DNA from: an uncultured Opitutales bacterium
Lineage (GTDB): Bacteria > Verrucomicrobiota > Verrucomicrobiia > Opitutales > Intestinicryptomonadaceae
Assembly: GCA_944389885.1 (NCBI GenBank)
Contig: CALXNZ010000004.1
Span: 62,001 to 126,000 of the forward strand
DNA length: 64,000 nucleotides
Reading direction: 5' to 3'
The notes under the pieces were generated by a model, which was not told the DNA's origin, did no database searches, and worked only from the letters and a program-made list of their open reading frames with translations. Every line of letters begins with the position of its first letter. The stretch's first letter is position 1. Below, one piece after another: positions 8,624-18,455 of this stretch. The translations under genes and the position numbers were made by a program.

Positions 8624-9915
8624 GCGTGGATAAAAAAATTAAAATCGGATTTTTAGGTATGGGCACCGTCGCGCAGGGAGTCTGGAAACATCTCTGCGCC
8701 GATAGAGATGTTATGAAACGCCGCTTCGCTTCGGATTACGAACTCTCAAAAGTTTTTTTGAGGAATCCGGACAAAAAACGCGGCGTGGTAATTCCCACTG
8801 AAAAGATTACTTTAAATCCCGCCGACGTAGTGCAAGACCCCTCTATCGACATAGTATGTGAGCTTATGGGGGGCACCGATATCGCCCGCAAGCTCACATT
8901 GGACGCTTTAAAAGCCGGGAAAATAGTCGTGAGCGCAAATAAGGCTTTAATATGCGAATACGGTTCGGAAATATTTGAAGCGGCAAAAAAATACGGCGGG
9001 GCATATTTCTTTGAGGCGAGCGTTGCCGGCGGAATTCCGATAATTAAAATTTTGCGCGAAGGACTTGTCGCTAATCGCTTTTCAAAAATCTACGGAATAC
9101 TCAACGGCACTTGCAATTATATTCTCACAAGAATGGAACGCGAAAATTCCTCCTATGAGACCGTAATAGCAGATGCCCGCAGGCTCGGCTATGTGGAGGC
9201 TGACGAATCTCTTGATATAGACGGCTGGGACGCCGCCCATAAAATTTCGATTTTAGCTTATTTAGCTTACGGCGTTTGGATAAAACCTTCAAATATGCTC
9301 GTGCGCGGCATTCGCGGCATAAGGCAGGAGGATATGCTTTACGCTAAAGACTATGATTGCCGCATAAAGCTTATAGCGTCGGTGCGAAAAAATCCGCATA
9401 CTGGCGAACTATTCGCAATGGTTGCCCCGACGCTTTTGCCGCTTTCCGACGTCGTCGCCAATGTCAACGATGTTTACAATGCCGTTTCCATAGAAGGGGA
9501 CGTCGTGGGGCGCACAGTGCATATAGGCAGGGGAGCCGGGCAAGACGCGACTTCGAGCGCGGTGATAGCCGATATATCCGACGCGGCCCGCCTGCTTTTG
9601 TGCGGTTCTGAATTTATATCTGGGGCTTCAAATGGAACTCCGAAATTGGCGTCGTTTGAAGACGTGACGGGCGAATTCTATCTGCGTGTAGAAGTTGAAG
9701 ACACTACAGGAGTTTTATCCAAAGTCTCTGCGATACTTGCGGAGGAGGGTATTTCCATAGAATTGTTTCAACAGCGCAGGCATGAGATTGCCGGAAGAGC
9801 TTGGCTCTTATTTTCCACCCATGAAACCTCCGAGGCGGCAATATCCCGCGCATGCGCCAAAATAAGCGAATATTCCAAGGTTTTTGCGGAGCCTTTTGTG
9901 TTGCGCACTATATAA
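8620..9915 (+). CDS. hom: homoserine dehydrogenase
   Basis: Reduces aspartate semialdehyde to homoserine, at the branch to threonine and methionine. It works downstream of asd, which is encoded at 28266-29264. The 431-residue protein has an N-terminal Rossmann motif (GFLGMGTVAQG), ANKAL near residue 108, GGIPI, GTCNYILTRM and the catalytic-domain block DESLDIDGWDAAHK. A C-terminal ACT domain from about 350 (DTTGVLSKVSAIL) suggests feedback inhibition, probably by threonine. The TTG at 8620 overlaps the plsY stop; GTG at 8626, with AGG about 8 bases upstream, is an equally good start and loses only two residues. Confidence 0.95.
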   Translation: MSVDKKIKIGFLGMGTVAQGVWKHLCADRDVMKRRFASDYELSKVFLRNPDKKRGVVIPTEKITLNPADVVQDPSIDIVCELMGGTDIARKLTLDALKAGKIVVSANKALICEYGSEIFEAAKKYGGAYFFEASVAGGIPIIKILREGLVANRFSKIYGILNGTCNYILTRMERENSSYETVIADARRLGYVEADESLDIDGWDAAHKISILAYLAYGVWIKPSNMLVRGIRGIRQEDMLYAKDYDCRIKLIASVRKNPHTGELFAMVAPTLLPLSDVVANVNDVYNAVSIEGDVVGRTVHIGRGAGQDATSSAVIADISDAARLLLCGSEFISGASNGTPKLASFEDVTGEFYLRVEVEDTTGVLSKVSAILAEEGISIELFQQRRHEIAGRAWLLFSTHETSEAAISRACAKISEYSKVFAEPFVLRTI

Positions 9916-9938
9916 TCCCGTATGTAGGGGGATTTTCT

Positions 9939-11012
9939 TCAACTTCTTGGGGTATTCGGATAACTTCCAAGCCATTTTATCATCGGCAGGGCCTTTTGGA
10001 GTTCCGAAATTGCCGCTCTGGTGGGTTCGTCGTCCCAATGACCCTCGAAATCAATAAAGAATAAATAATCCCAGGCTTTTTTCCGGCTCGGACGCGACTC
10101 TATTCGAGTTAGATTGAGATTCATTCTGTTAAATGGCAAAAGGGCGTCATATAGGGCGCCCGGCCTGTCGTTAACCGAGACTACAATGCTCGTTTTATAT
10201 TTTATAGAATCTGCGCGTGGAGCGGCTTTTTTGCCTATCACAAGGAAGCGCGTCTGATTGTTTTTCTTGTCCTGTATTCCCTTTTGAAGAATCGGAAGCC
10301 CGTAAAAATCGGCTGCCAGGCTGCTGCCTACTGCGGCGATTTCGGGGTTTTCCGCAGCCATCTTTACGGCTACGGCAGTGCTTTCGACATAGTCTATTTC
10401 AACGTCTGGTATATAGCGGTGTAGCCATTCGCGGCATTGGCCTATTGCCTGGTCTTTGGAGCATACTTTTCGGATTTCATCGAGCTTTCCGCGCGATATC
10501 AAGCAGTGCTCTATGGGCATATAAATTTGTCCCACTATGAAAAGCGGGCTCTCAGACAGCATGTCCATAGAGTGAAATACCGCGCCTTCCGTGGAATTTT
10601 CTATGGGTATGACGCCGTAATCGGCCTCCGAACGCACTACCGACGCAAATACGTCGGGAATTGATGGCATTGCCCTGTAATCTACGCTCGATCCAAAATT
10701 CTTTATGGCCGCCTGTTGGGTAAATGTGGCTTTTGGGCCAAGGTATGCCACCACGAGCTTTTTTTCCGCGGAAATTGACGCCGATATTATTTCGCGGTAT
10801 ATTGATTTTAGGGCATTCTCGTCTATGCGCCCCTTATTTTTTGCGGACAGGTTCTCAAACACTTGCACCTCGCGGCTCGGAACGTATATTTCTTCACCGT
10901 TGGCGTTCTTTACTTTGCCGATTTCTTTTGCGCATGCTATGCGCGAAGAAAGCAGATCCAAAATTTGCGAATCTATTTTGTCTATTTTTGCTCTTATTGA
11001 TTCCTTGTCCAT
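9939..11012 (-). CDS. pheA: bifunctional chorismate mutase / prephenate dehydratase
   Basis: P-protein for phenylalanine synthesis, 357 residues. Residues 1-85 are an AroQ-type chorismate mutase (IDKIDSQILDLLSSR, then K-vhRE-like spacing with PSREVQVFENL). Residues about 86-270 are prephenate dehydratase: GPKATFTQQAA, PIENSTEGAV, and NQTRFLVIG with the catalytic Thr-Arg-Phe. The C-terminal ACT domain contains RPGALYDALLPF and the phenylalanine-binding ESRPS. The family SHPQALAQC block reads SKDQAIGQC here, a modest departure. It follows scpB after only 3 bases, so the two are co-transcribed, and it converges with hom. Confidence 0.96.
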   Translation of the reverse strand: MDKESIRAKIDKIDSQILDLLSSRIACAKEIGKVKNANGEEIYVPSREVQVFENLSAKNKGRIDENALKSIYREIISASISAEKKLVVAYLGPKATFTQQAAIKNFGSSVDYRAMPSIPDVFASVVRSEADYGVIPIENSTEGAVFHSMDMLSESPLFIVGQIYMPIEHCLISRGKLDEIRKVCSKDQAIGQCREWLHRYIPDVEIDYVESTAVAVKMAAENPEIAAVGSSLAADFYGLPILQKGIQDKKNNQTRFLVIGKKAAPRADSIKYKTSIVVSVNDRPGALYDALLPFNRMNLNLTRIESRPSRKKAWDYLFFIDFEGHWDDEPTRAAISELQKALPMIKWLGSYPNTPRS

Positions 11013-11015
11013 TGG

Positions 11016-11957
11016 TTATATTTCTGCTTTATTAGTGTCGTTGCCGGATTGATTGTCGCGGCTGAGTTCAAATTCCTCTATTGAACCGGCTGTCTCGGCG
11101 CCGCTTGATGGAAATGAATTTGGGTTTTCCACATAGTCTTCTCTTAATACATCGTCTTTTGCAAGATTTTCGCCGTCAAGATTAAGGTTCAATTCCGAAT
11201 TTGAGGAGGATTTAGGGAGCCCGACATCTGAGTCGTTTATATTCTCCGGATTTGACGCCCGCTTTATCCATTCCGATATTTGTCCGGGGCTTAATACGTC
11301 GGATACAGGCAGTTCGTCGATTGAATTTATTCCGGCAAAATCCAGAAAATTTTGGGTTGTGGAATATTGAATGGGTCTTCCGGGCAAATCGGCCCTTCCG
11401 CTTATGAATATCAATTCTCGCTCTGAAAGACGGGTTATGGCCGAATCGGCGTTTACTCCGCGGATAGCCTCTATTTCCGCGCGAGTGACAGGTTGGCGAT
11501 ACGCCACTATGGCGAGCGTTTCCAATGCAGCCCTCGAAAGCTTTTGCGGGCGGGGATCGTTGCGCAAAAGCCTAACCCAGTCCGAATATTCTTTTGCGAG
11601 TACGAGCTTGAATCCCGAAGCGCTTTGAAAGAGGCGGCAAACGCTTCCGCTCTCTTCAAGCTCTCCGGCTATTTCTTCCATAGCTTCGCGTATTTGAGTT
11701 GCGGTCAAAAGTGTGGGCACCTGCGACATTATATCGTCTATTTCGGATTGTTTGGCAATTTCATTCTGCGATTCTGGGTCATCGTCTGGGGATTCCCGGG
11801 AATCGTTCTTTGCGTCCTGCTCGGCGGAATTTTTCTTCCGCATGGATTCAAGTTCGGAGTGGTACCGCGAAATTACTCCCTGTACATCTTTTATAGACAA
11901 AGCTTCGCTGGTCGAAAAGAGCAGCGCGAGTAGAATTTTTTTCAGATTGAATCCCAT
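11016..11957 (-). CDS. scpB: segregation and condensation protein B
   Basis: ScpB is the winged-helix kleisin partner in the SMC-ScpA condensin complex that compacts and segregates chromosomes. The gene starts at ATG 11957 (MGFNLKKILLALLFSTSEAL), giving 313 residues; the open frame further upstream runs antisense into ilvD and is not coding. The first winged helix holds an acidic insertion (about 40-75), which is unusual. The core block SRAALETLAIVAYRQPVTRA-IRGVNAD is diagnostic. The C-terminal 80 residues are an acidic, Asn/Ser-rich tail with no recognisable domain. scpA and smc are not in the window. Operon with pheA. Confidence 0.92.
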   Translation of the reverse strand: MGFNLKKILLALLFSTSEALSIKDVQGVISRYHSELESMRKKNSAEQDAKNDSRESPDDDPESQNEIAKQSEIDDIMSQVPTLLTATQIREAMEEIAGELEESGSVCRLFQSASGFKLVLAKEYSDWVRLLRNDPRPQKLSRAALETLAIVAYRQPVTRAEIEAIRGVNADSAITRLSERELIFISGRADLPGRPIQYSTTQNFLDFAGINSIDELPVSDVLSPGQISEWIKRASNPENINDSDVGLPKSSSNSELNLNLDGENLAKDDVLREDYVENPNSFPSSGAETAGSIEEFELSRDNQSGNDTNKAEI

Positions 11958-12120
11958 AATTATAATGCCGCCGGCTATATTGACGGTTTTTCTCAAACTC
12001 TCAACAATAATTCTGATATAACTTAAGCTTTTTACATGTCCTTTTTTATTGGTTGCAGGCAAAATTGTTGACCTTAATTTAAAGGTTGTTTTAGTAAGAT
12101 TGTAAGATTCAACTTTAATT

Positions 12121-13956
12121 ATGCCTGAATATAGAAGTAAAAAAAGTTTTACCGGTAGAAACATGGCCGGCGCGCGTGCGCTATGGCGAGCAACAGGAGT
12201 CAAAGAGGAGGACTTCGGAAAGCCGATAATTGCGGTGGTAAACTCGTTTACCCAGTTCGTTCCCGGGCATGTCCATCTCGATAAAATAGGGCAGATTGTG
12301 CGGGAAGCCGTTGAAAAAGCCGGCGGGATAGCTCGCGAATTCAATACTATCGCAATAGACGACGGAATAGCCATGGGACATGAAGGCATGCTCTATTCTC
12401 TGCCTTCGCGCGAACTTATCGCCGATAGTGTCGAATACATGTGCAATGCCCATTGCGCCGACGCAATGATATGCATTTCAAATTGCGACAAGGTAACTCC
12501 CGGAATGATGATGGCTGCGATGCGCCTTAATATTCCCTCAATATTCGTATCCGGGGGGCCTATGGAGGCCGGAGAAGCCTCTATAGCCGGAGTGGAGCGC
12601 AAGCTCGATTTAATCGACACCATGATAGCCGGGGCAAATCCCAATGTCAGCGACGACGACAGCCTGAAAATGGAGCGGTGCGCATGCCCGACATGCGGTT
12701 CGTGCTCGGGAATGTTTACGGCAAACTCAATGAATTGTTTGGCTGAAGCGATAGGCTTGGCTCTTCCTGGAAACGGTACATTGGTCGCCACGCACGCGGC
12801 CCGTAAAAATTTATTCGAGGCTGCCGCAAAGCGCATAGTGGAAATGGCTAAGGCTTATTATGAGGGGGGTGACGCGTCCGTTCTTCCGCGCTCCATAGCA
12901 GTGCGCGACTCCTTCCTCAACGCTATGAAGCTCGATATCGCAATGGGCGGAAGCACAAACACGGTTCTGCATCTCTTAGCAATAGCAAGGGAAGGCGATG
13001 TGGATTTCTCAATGAAAGACATCGACGCCCTTTCTCGTGTCACACCGTGCATTTGCAAGGTTGCTCCAAGCACCCAGAAAGTTCATGTTCAAGACGTTCA
13101 TAGGGCAGGAGGCATAATGGCTATCCTCTCCGAGTTGAATAAATCTTCTCTGTTGAATGTTTCTGTGGGCACTGTAAGCGGCAAAACTCTTGGTCAAGAA
13201 ATAGCCGATTGCGACATCGCCTCTGCGAATTGCCCGGAAAATGTAAAAAAGTTTTACCTGGCGGCTCCGGGACGCAAACGCAGCATAGAGGCGTTCTCTC
13301 AGGAATCCTATTTTGAAACTCCGGATTTAGACCGCAAAAACGGCGCAATACGTTCGCTCGCAAATGCCTTTAGCAAGGACGGAGGGCTTGCAGTTCTTTT
13401 CGGCAATATCGCAAAGGACGGTTCCATCGTAAAAACCGCCGGGGTTGACGAATCTATCCTAAAATTCCGCGGAACAGCAAAAGTTTATCATTCCGAGCAG
13501 GAGGCCAGTTTGGCTATACGCGGTGGAAAAGTTGTACCCGGAGACGTTGTGGTAATCGTCTATGAAGGGCCCCGCGGAGGGCCGGGAATGCAAGAGATGT
13601 TGTATCCCACAAGCCACTTGAAAAGCATGGGGCTGGGAAAGGCTTGCGCGCTGCTTACCGACGGCAGATTCTCCGGCGGCACCAGCGGGCTGTCGATAGG
13701 CCATGCCTCTCCCGAAGCGGCCGACGGCGGGGATATCGCCCTGATACGCGACGGAGATTTTATCAATATCGACATTCCAAACAGGACAATAAACCTTGAA
13801 ATATCCGATGCCGAACTGTCGGAACGGCGCAATGAGATGCTCGCAAAGGGCGACATGGCATACAAGCCCGTGCGCGATAGAATCGTGTCTAAATCCCTGC
13901 AATTTTATGCAAAATCCGTCTCGTCGGCGGCCGACGGAGCGGTGAGAAAGCTCTAA
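12121..13956 (+). CDS. ilvD: dihydroxy-acid dehydratase
   Basis: Iron-sulphur enzyme that dehydrates dihydroxy-isovalerate and dihydroxy-methylvalerate in valine and isoleucine synthesis; its length of 611 residues is standard. Cluster-binding and active-site blocks are intact: [13 protein letters not shown] near the N-terminus, [32 protein letters not shown], and the C-terminal [21 protein letters not shown]. It is followed by yicC after one base. Acetolactate synthase of the same pathway is at 42593-44434; the intervening reductoisomerase is not in the window. The leader (11958-12120) is AT-rich, with TTGACC at 12068 as a weak -35 candidate. Confidence 0.97.
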   Translation: MPEYRSKKSFTGRNMAGARALWRATGVKEEDFGKPIIAVVNSFTQFVPGHVHLDKIGQIVREAVEKAGGIAREFNTIAIDDGIAMGHEGMLYSLPSRELIADSVEYMCNAHCADAMICISNCDKVTPGMMMAAMRLNIPSIFVSGGPMEAGEASIAGVERKLDLIDTMIAGANPNVSDDDSLKMERCACPTCGSCSGMFTANSMNCLAEAIGLALPGNGTLVATHAARKNLFEAAAKRIVEMAKAYYEGGDASVLPRSIAVRDSFLNAMKLDIAMGGSTNTVLHLLAIAREGDVDFSMKDIDALSRVTPCICKVAPSTQKVHVQDVHRAGGIMAILSELNKSSLLNVSVGTVSGKTLGQEIADCDIASANCPENVKKFYLAAPGRKRSIEAFSQESYFETPDLDRKNGAIRSLANAFSKDGGLAVLFGNIAKDGSIVKTAGVDESILKFRGTAKVYHSEQEASLAIRGGKVVPGDVVVIVYEGPRGGPGMQEMLYPTSHLKSMGLGKACALLTDGRFSGGTSGLSIGHASPEAADGGDIALIRDGDFINIDIPNRTINLEISDAELSERRNEMLAKGDMAYKPVRDRIVSKSLQFYAKSVSSAADGAVRKL

Positions 13957-13957
13957 T

Positions 13958-14830
13958 ATGAAAAGCATGACAGGCTTTGGGGCCGACACGGCCAAATTGG
14001 GAGATTCCACCGTGTCGGTTGACGTCTATTCCGTAAATAAGAAAGGCTTGGAGCTTGCAGTGTTCTTGCCGCGCAAGTGGCAGGCGATGGAGCGCCTCGC
14101 GGCCGCTGAAATAAAAAACTTTCTGACCCGCGGAAAGGTTGTTTTGCGAATATCCGAAAATTCCGCCGCTATCGGCGGAATGGCGGACGCGGAGTCCATA
14201 AAGAAAGCAGTTCAAAAACTTGGCGAGATTTGCCGGTCTTGCGGGATTCCGTTTGCTCCGGACGCCCGTTTGGTTTTTGAGATGGCTAAGAGTATGGAAA
14301 CTTGCGCCGAATATTCCGATGCGGATTTGGAGAGAGATTGGGAAACCGTTAAGGGCGCGGTTCTGGGAGCCTTGTCGAAAATGGAGGCTATGCGCTCCCT
14401 CGAGGGTGATTCTTTGGCCCGCGATATGAAATCGCGCCTCGGCAATATATCCAGTCTGGTAGATTCTATTGATTCGCTTAAATCGGGCACTGTAGAAAAT
14501 TATAAAAATCAACTACTGCAAAAACTCTCGTCAATGGGATTGGACATCGATGTCAACGATGAGCGGGTTTTAAAAGAAGTGTGCATATTTGCGGATAAAT
14601 GCGACATATCCGAAGAAATCATTAGACTTAAGAGCCACATAAGGCAATTTCTCGCTGCAATAGATTCCGTCGAACCTACCGGAAGGAAAATGGATTTTAT
14701 ATGTCAGGAAATGGGTAGAGAGTCCAACACTATCGGAAGTAAAGCCAATAACTTGGAAATTTCAAAGAAAGTTATAGAGATAAAGAACGAGCTGGAGCGT
14801 GTGAGGGAACAAGTTCAGAATGTTGAATAA
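13958..14830 (+). CDS. yicC: YicC family endoribonuclease
   Basis: YicC/YloC-type protein of 290 residues, close to the E. coli length. The N-terminus MKSMTGFG and the C-terminal DUF1732 block (DFICQEMGRESNTIGSKAN) are the family hallmarks. Known members act as endoribonucleases and affect small-RNA stability. The strongly charged helical middle (about 90-230) is as expected. It begins one base after the ilvD stop, so it is translated from the ilvD transcript, and it ends at a strong hairpin terminator. Confidence 0.93.
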   Translation: MKSMTGFGADTAKLGDSTVSVDVYSVNKKGLELAVFLPRKWQAMERLAAAEIKNFLTRGKVVLRISENSAAIGGMADAESIKKAVQKLGEICRSCGIPFAPDARLVFEMAKSMETCAEYSDADLERDWETVKGAVLGALSKMEAMRSLEGDSLARDMKSRLGNISSLVDSIDSLKSGTVENYKNQLLQKLSSMGLDIDVNDERVLKEVCIFADKCDISEEIIRLKSHIRQFLAAIDSVEPTGRKMDFICQEMGRESNTIGSKANNLEISKKVIEIKNELERVREQVQNVE

Positions 14831-14888
14831 ATCTTTTGCCTCTAAGTGAATTATAGTATTTCCGATAGCTTTTGTCGTTTCCACACCT

Positions 14889-14927
14889 AAAAAATCCGAA
14901 GGATTAAATTAACCCTTCGGATTTTTT
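14889..14927. terminator. bidirectional intrinsic terminator
   Basis: Perfect 14-bp inverted repeat (14889-14902 with 14914-14927; core TCCGAAGG/CCTTCGGA), with A6 on the left and T6 on the right. It closes yicC on the plus strand and the convergent secreted-protein gene on the minus strand. Confidence 0.92.
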
Positions 14928-14961
14928 GACAATTGGAATAATTTGAATTAAATAATCTGAA

Positions 14962-15900
14962 TTATTTTACCTCCAATAGGAGATCGTTGGGGGTTCTCGT
15001 ATCTCTGCTGCGTGGAGAACCGCCCATGTATATTTTCATTGTCTTCTTTCCTATTGTAAGGGGATCGCCCAAATTGTAGGTGTTGTCGTTCACTTTGAAG
15101 CTGCGTATATTTTCCAATCCGCTCTTTTTGGCGTTGCATTCTATCAGCGGATATATACCGGGTTTTATATCGTCTTTTAAGACCACTTCCACATCAAAAG
15201 ATTCCAATACTCCTTTGCGGTTGAATTTTATTGATGGAACATTGCCGCCTTTAGGTTCAAATCTAAGCCTAAAACTCCATTGCGCAGGATCGTCTTTTAT
15301 TATCGAATCTATCATCGCACCGCCGTTAAAGTTTAACTCTGATTTGCCTATCATGTTTATCATAAGACAGGCAGGTTCCGAGTTCTGCAGTTGGGGGTTG
15401 GCCGCAAGAATTACGGTCAGATCGCTCTTGACGTTCATCTTTGTGTTTTCCAACCTCAATTCGGAACGTCCCGCGGACATATGCTTATGCCATATAGCGT
15501 ATTCAAACGCTCCGCCTACGTCAACGGTGCAATCCGACAAGTCCATCAAAGTTGTACAATTTGCGGGTGGAACCGTGAGGCGAAGGCTTCTGTTTACTTT
15601 CAAGGTGCGCTTGGCAGAGTGGAGTTCGGAATCGTCTCCCACAACGAGGTATCCGACATTTATATTTTGATCGACCATCAGCGAATATCTGCCATGCCTT
15701 ACGGCAGCATAGTCCGTAGAACCCGGTTTTGACGGCAGCGGATCGACTTTGAAGTTGACGTTGTTTGTCCATATACATGTGCTCCACTTAAGACTTTTCT
15801 CGCTTTCTGGAACATCATGTTGGCCGGCGTAGTGGTTCATCGCCGATAAAGGAAGAATCGCGCATGCGCATGAGCAAAAATAAAATAGAATCTTTTTCAT
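14962..15900 (-). CDS. secreted protein, paralogue of the divergent gene at 16093
   Basis: 312-residue exported protein of unknown function. A signal peptide ends near LSA (about 20). The body is Ser/Thr/Asn-rich with short hydrophobic beta strands, like the beta-solenoid proteins common in this phylum, but there is no PEP-CTERM tail. It matches the divergent gene along its whole length: WSTCIWTN near the N-terminus, PLPSKPG, SELRLENTKMNVK, an MIDSIIKDDPA block, KKSG and the identical ending LLLEVK / LVLEVK. The two genes start 192 bp apart and face away from each other. No paralogue of this pair occurs elsewhere in the window. Confidence 0.85.
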   Translation of the reverse strand: MKKILFYFCSCACAILPLSAMNHYAGQHDVPESEKSLKWSTCIWTNNVNFKVDPLPSKPGSTDYAAVRHGRYSLMVDQNINVGYLVVGDDSELHSAKRTLKVNRSLRLTVPPANCTTLMDLSDCTVDVGGAFEYAIWHKHMSAGRSELRLENTKMNVKSDLTVILAANPQLQNSEPACLMINMIGKSELNFNGGAMIDSIIKDDPAQWSFRLRFEPKGGNVPSIKFNRKGVLESFDVEVVLKDDIKPGIYPLIECNAKKSGLENIRSFKVNDNTYNLGDPLTIGKKTMKIYMGGSPRSRDTRTPNDLLLEVK

Positions 15901-16092
15901 ATTTAAGTCATATAAATCACAGTTTTAAAAAGTCAACACAAGAGCTGTTGATATTAATTTTGAATTGTAATGTTTTATGGTCGAACCATGCAAATTTTTT
16001 ATTCCAATATAAATTTGACAAATACAAAAGTGTTTTAAAAATTTCGATTCTCATTTGCACTTTTTACTTCAAGCGTAAATAAACTATAAAAT
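15901..16092. promoter_or_regulatory. divergent promoter region between the paralogous secreted proteins
   Basis: AT-rich, 192 bp. On the minus strand, TTGACT (15931-15936) and TATATG (15909-15914) are 16 bp apart and would start transcription almost at the ATG at 15900, giving a leaderless message. On the plus strand TTGACA lies at 16015-16020 with an A/T-rich but poorly matching -10. Both are guesses by eye. Confidence 0.35.
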
Positions 16093-17028
16093 ATGAAAAA
16101 ACTACTCTCCATCTCCATTCTGCTGATCTTCGCGGTGTCCGCCCATGCTCTCGAATTCCTTTGCGGACAATACGGCGATACCGGCGACCAAAAAAATGTC
16201 AAATGGAGCACATGCATATGGACAAATTCCTTAGCCTTTAAGGTTAAGCCTCTGCCATCGAAGCCGGGCCCGAACGACGCCGTCACGGTGCGCCACGGCG
16301 GGCATGTATTGACCGTTGACGTCAATCCCGAAGTCAAGTCGCTAAGGGTGGGTGACTCTTCCACTCTTGTAGCCGACAAGCGCAATATAAGAGTAAAGCA
16401 GTCTTTCTTTTTGCCGATTACCCGCAAAAATGAATTAACGCTGGCTGAGATTAAGAATAGTACTGTCGAGGTAAAAGGCTCTTTGGAATATAGCGTTTGG
16501 CACAAGTATATGAATGCCGGCGCGGCAGAGTTGCGATTGGAAAATACAAAAATGAAAGTAAAGGGCGATTTGCGCGCAATTCTCGCGGTGAATCCCAATT
16601 ATAATTGCGACACGAAGGCCGGTTTTGAAATCACCCTAATTGGCAATTCAGTTCTGGAATTTGGCGGGGGAGCTCTCCTTGACTCTATAATTAAAGACGA
16701 TCCCGCGCATTGGTATTGCAAGTTTAAATTTATCGTGAAAAACGGTATGGCTCCTATGCTTGTGTTCGATAAAGACGCCGAAATAAAATCTGCGGATATT
16801 GATGTGGAAGTGCAGGGAGATTTAAAGAAGGGTTCTTATGTGTTGGCTGAATTTGCCCAAAAGAAAAGCGGTTTCACTTCGGTGCGCAGCGTAAAATTTA
16901 ACGGAAAATCTTATACTCTCGGCTCTGAGATTCCCCTGGGAAAAAATAAGGCTGTTCTGAAAATAGCCGCTTCACCAAAAGATCGCGGCTCAAAAATAGA
17001 GAACGATTTGGTTCTTGAAGTCAAATAG
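16093..17028 (+). CDS. secreted protein, paralogue of the divergent gene at 14962
   Basis: 311-residue exported protein with a clean signal peptide (cut near AHA, about 19). It shares colinear blocks with its divergent neighbour: WSTCIWTN, PLPSKPG, AELRLENTKMKVKGDL, LLDSIIKDDPAHW, KKSG and the last residues DLVLEVK. The layout is one domain of probable beta-helix or beta-sandwich type over the full length. Function is unknown; similar lengths and conserved Cys-Ile-Trp motif suggest they act as a matched pair outside the inner membrane. Closed by the terminator at 17058-17100. Confidence 0.85.
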   Translation: MKKLLSISILLIFAVSAHALEFLCGQYGDTGDQKNVKWSTCIWTNSLAFKVKPLPSKPGPNDAVTVRHGGHVLTVDVNPEVKSLRVGDSSTLVADKRNIRVKQSFFLPITRKNELTLAEIKNSTVEVKGSLEYSVWHKYMNAGAAELRLENTKMKVKGDLRAILAVNPNYNCDTKAGFEITLIGNSVLEFGGGALLDSIIKDDPAHWYCKFKFIVKNGMAPMLVFDKDAEIKSADIDVEVQGDLKKGSYVLAEFAQKKSGFTSVRSVKFNGKSYTLGSEIPLGKNKAVLKIAASPKDRGSKIENDLVLEVK

Positions 17029-17057
17029 GATAGATTTCTCAATTATTTCATACTGAC

Positions 17058-17100
17058 ATAAAAATTCCCGTTGGCATTTATTTGGCGCGGGAATTTTTAT
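17058..17100 (+). terminator. intrinsic terminator
   Basis: Perfect 13-bp stem (17058-17070 with 17088-17100; core AATTCCCG/CGGGAATT) with a 17-nt loop and T5 within the right arm. It lies 30 bp after the 16093-17028 gene. Confidence 0.88.
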
Positions 17101-17207
17101 GTATGTCGGGGTGATTTCGTTGTGTTCTGTGTTCGGTGGGCCAGTTAAAATTTCTATGCGCGCAAAATATGTTTGTAGATGCGGGTAATTTTTTATAGCC
17201 TAAATTT

Positions 17208-18449
17208 GTGAAGATTAAATCGCTCGAATTGGAAAACTTTCGCGGGATTGTAAACCACAAGGTTTATTTTGACCCTGTATTAACTGTCTTTGCCGGACGA
17301 AATGGCGGAGGAAAATCGACTATTCTTGAGGCCATAGCAATTATGCTGTCTTGGATTCCCGTTAGAATAGGATACGATATAAAAGCGGAAAAAATAAAGG
17401 ATTCCGATATAACTTTCGGGAGGGATTTTTCGCGGCTTGAGTTGGAGCTTGAGTCGCGCGGCGGATTGATGACGCTGAAAATGTATAAAAGAGCGGGCAG
17501 AAAAAATTCCGCGGAGACCGGGGGAATGAGCGCGGCATTGGATTACGGCAGGCAAATGCGCGTCAGCCTCGACGCAAATAAAAATTCCGATTTGGAACTT
17601 CCGGTATTCGCTTTTTACCGGTCGAACCGCAACGGCAGGGGAGCTCCATTTCCCGATTCTTCAACAAGGGATACTGTTTATAAAAACGCATTTTTTGCGG
17701 GTACGGATTTTGCAAAGTTTTCGCGGGGATTTGCCAAGGCGCTCGCGGCAAGATCTGCGGAAATGAGAGAAGCCTCATCAATGCCGCTAAAAAAAGGGAA
17801 CCTTAGAAGAGTAGAAATTTCACAGAAATATTTATGGCTGGATTCCATAAGGCGGGCTTTAGAAGCATTTCTTCCAACACACTATGTATTTAGGGAATCA
17901 TGCGGCAAACTTTATGTGAAGGATATTCCGGCAGAATGCCTTTCCGAGGGCGAAAAAACCGTCATCGCCCTCATCGCCGATATTGCCATGCGCATGGTCG
18001 TGGCAAATCCATATAGCAGAAATCATCTGTCGGCCAAGGCGATTGTCCTTGTGGACGAACTCGATATTCATCTGCACCCGGATTGGCAGGCGGCTATAGC
18101 AAAAAAATTGCCGCAGATATTTCCAAATGCCCAGTTTATCATATCTTCGCACTCTCCTTCGGTATTGTCGGTGGCTCCGAGCCTTTACAAAATCGACGGG
18201 GACATTCGCGGGACCCAAATTCAACATGTGGAATCGACTTTCGGGAGGGAGCCGTCTGACATCTTGGCGACTGTAATGAACGCAAAACGCGACGAGTCTG
18301 TCGGAGAACGCTTGAAAAAACTCTATTCCTTAATCGATAGGCGCAAATTTAACGAGGCGTCGCGGCTGCTCGCGGATTTGCATGAAATGCTGCCCGACGA
18401 TCCGGAACTCGTGCGCGCCGACTATCTTATAAGGGCTCTTAATTCTTAG
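17208..18449 (+). CDS. ptuA: PtuA-like AAA ATPase of a Septu-type defence cassette
   Basis: 413-residue ABC/RecF-class ATPase. It has Walker A GRNGGGKS (30-37), the signature LSEGEK (245-250), Walker B IVLVDELDIH (279-288) and the switch SSHSP (313-317). The C-terminal 60 residues are helical with an alternating ELV/ADY pattern, as seen in ATPases of the PtuA/retron-Ec78 group. The start is GTG at 17208. It is followed 6 bases later by an HNH nuclease, the defining Septu gene pair, in which PtuA assembles with PtuB to cut nucleic acid during phage infection. No reverse transcriptase or retron RNA is visible nearby, so this is not a retron form. Confidence 0.85.
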   Translation: MKIKSLELENFRGIVNHKVYFDPVLTVFAGRNGGGKSTILEAIAIMLSWIPVRIGYDIKAEKIKDSDITFGRDFSRLELELESRGGLMTLKMYKRAGRKNSAETGGMSAALDYGRQMRVSLDANKNSDLELPVFAFYRSNRNGRGAPFPDSSTRDTVYKNAFFAGTDFAKFSRGFAKALAARSAEMREASSMPLKKGNLRRVEISQKYLWLDSIRRALEAFLPTHYVFRESCGKLYVKDIPAECLSEGEKTVIALIADIAMRMVVANPYSRNHLSAKAIVLVDELDIHLHPDWQAAIAKKLPQIFPNAQFIISSHSPSVLSVAPSLYKIDGDIRGTQIQHVESTFGREPSDILATVMNAKRDESVGERLKKLYSLIDRRKFNEASRLLADLHEMLPDDPELVRADYLIRALNS

Positions 18450-18455
18450 TCGCAG

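Noticed and set aside
11958-12389. N-terminal extension of the scpB frame (457 residues in total)
   Set aside because: The extra 144 residues are antisense to ilvD and its leader. MGFNLKK at 11957 is a normal ScpB start.
17029-17207. Possible retron RNA (msr/msd) upstream of PtuAB
   Set aside because: Only a terminator hairpin is present, and no reverse transcriptase is encoded on either side.
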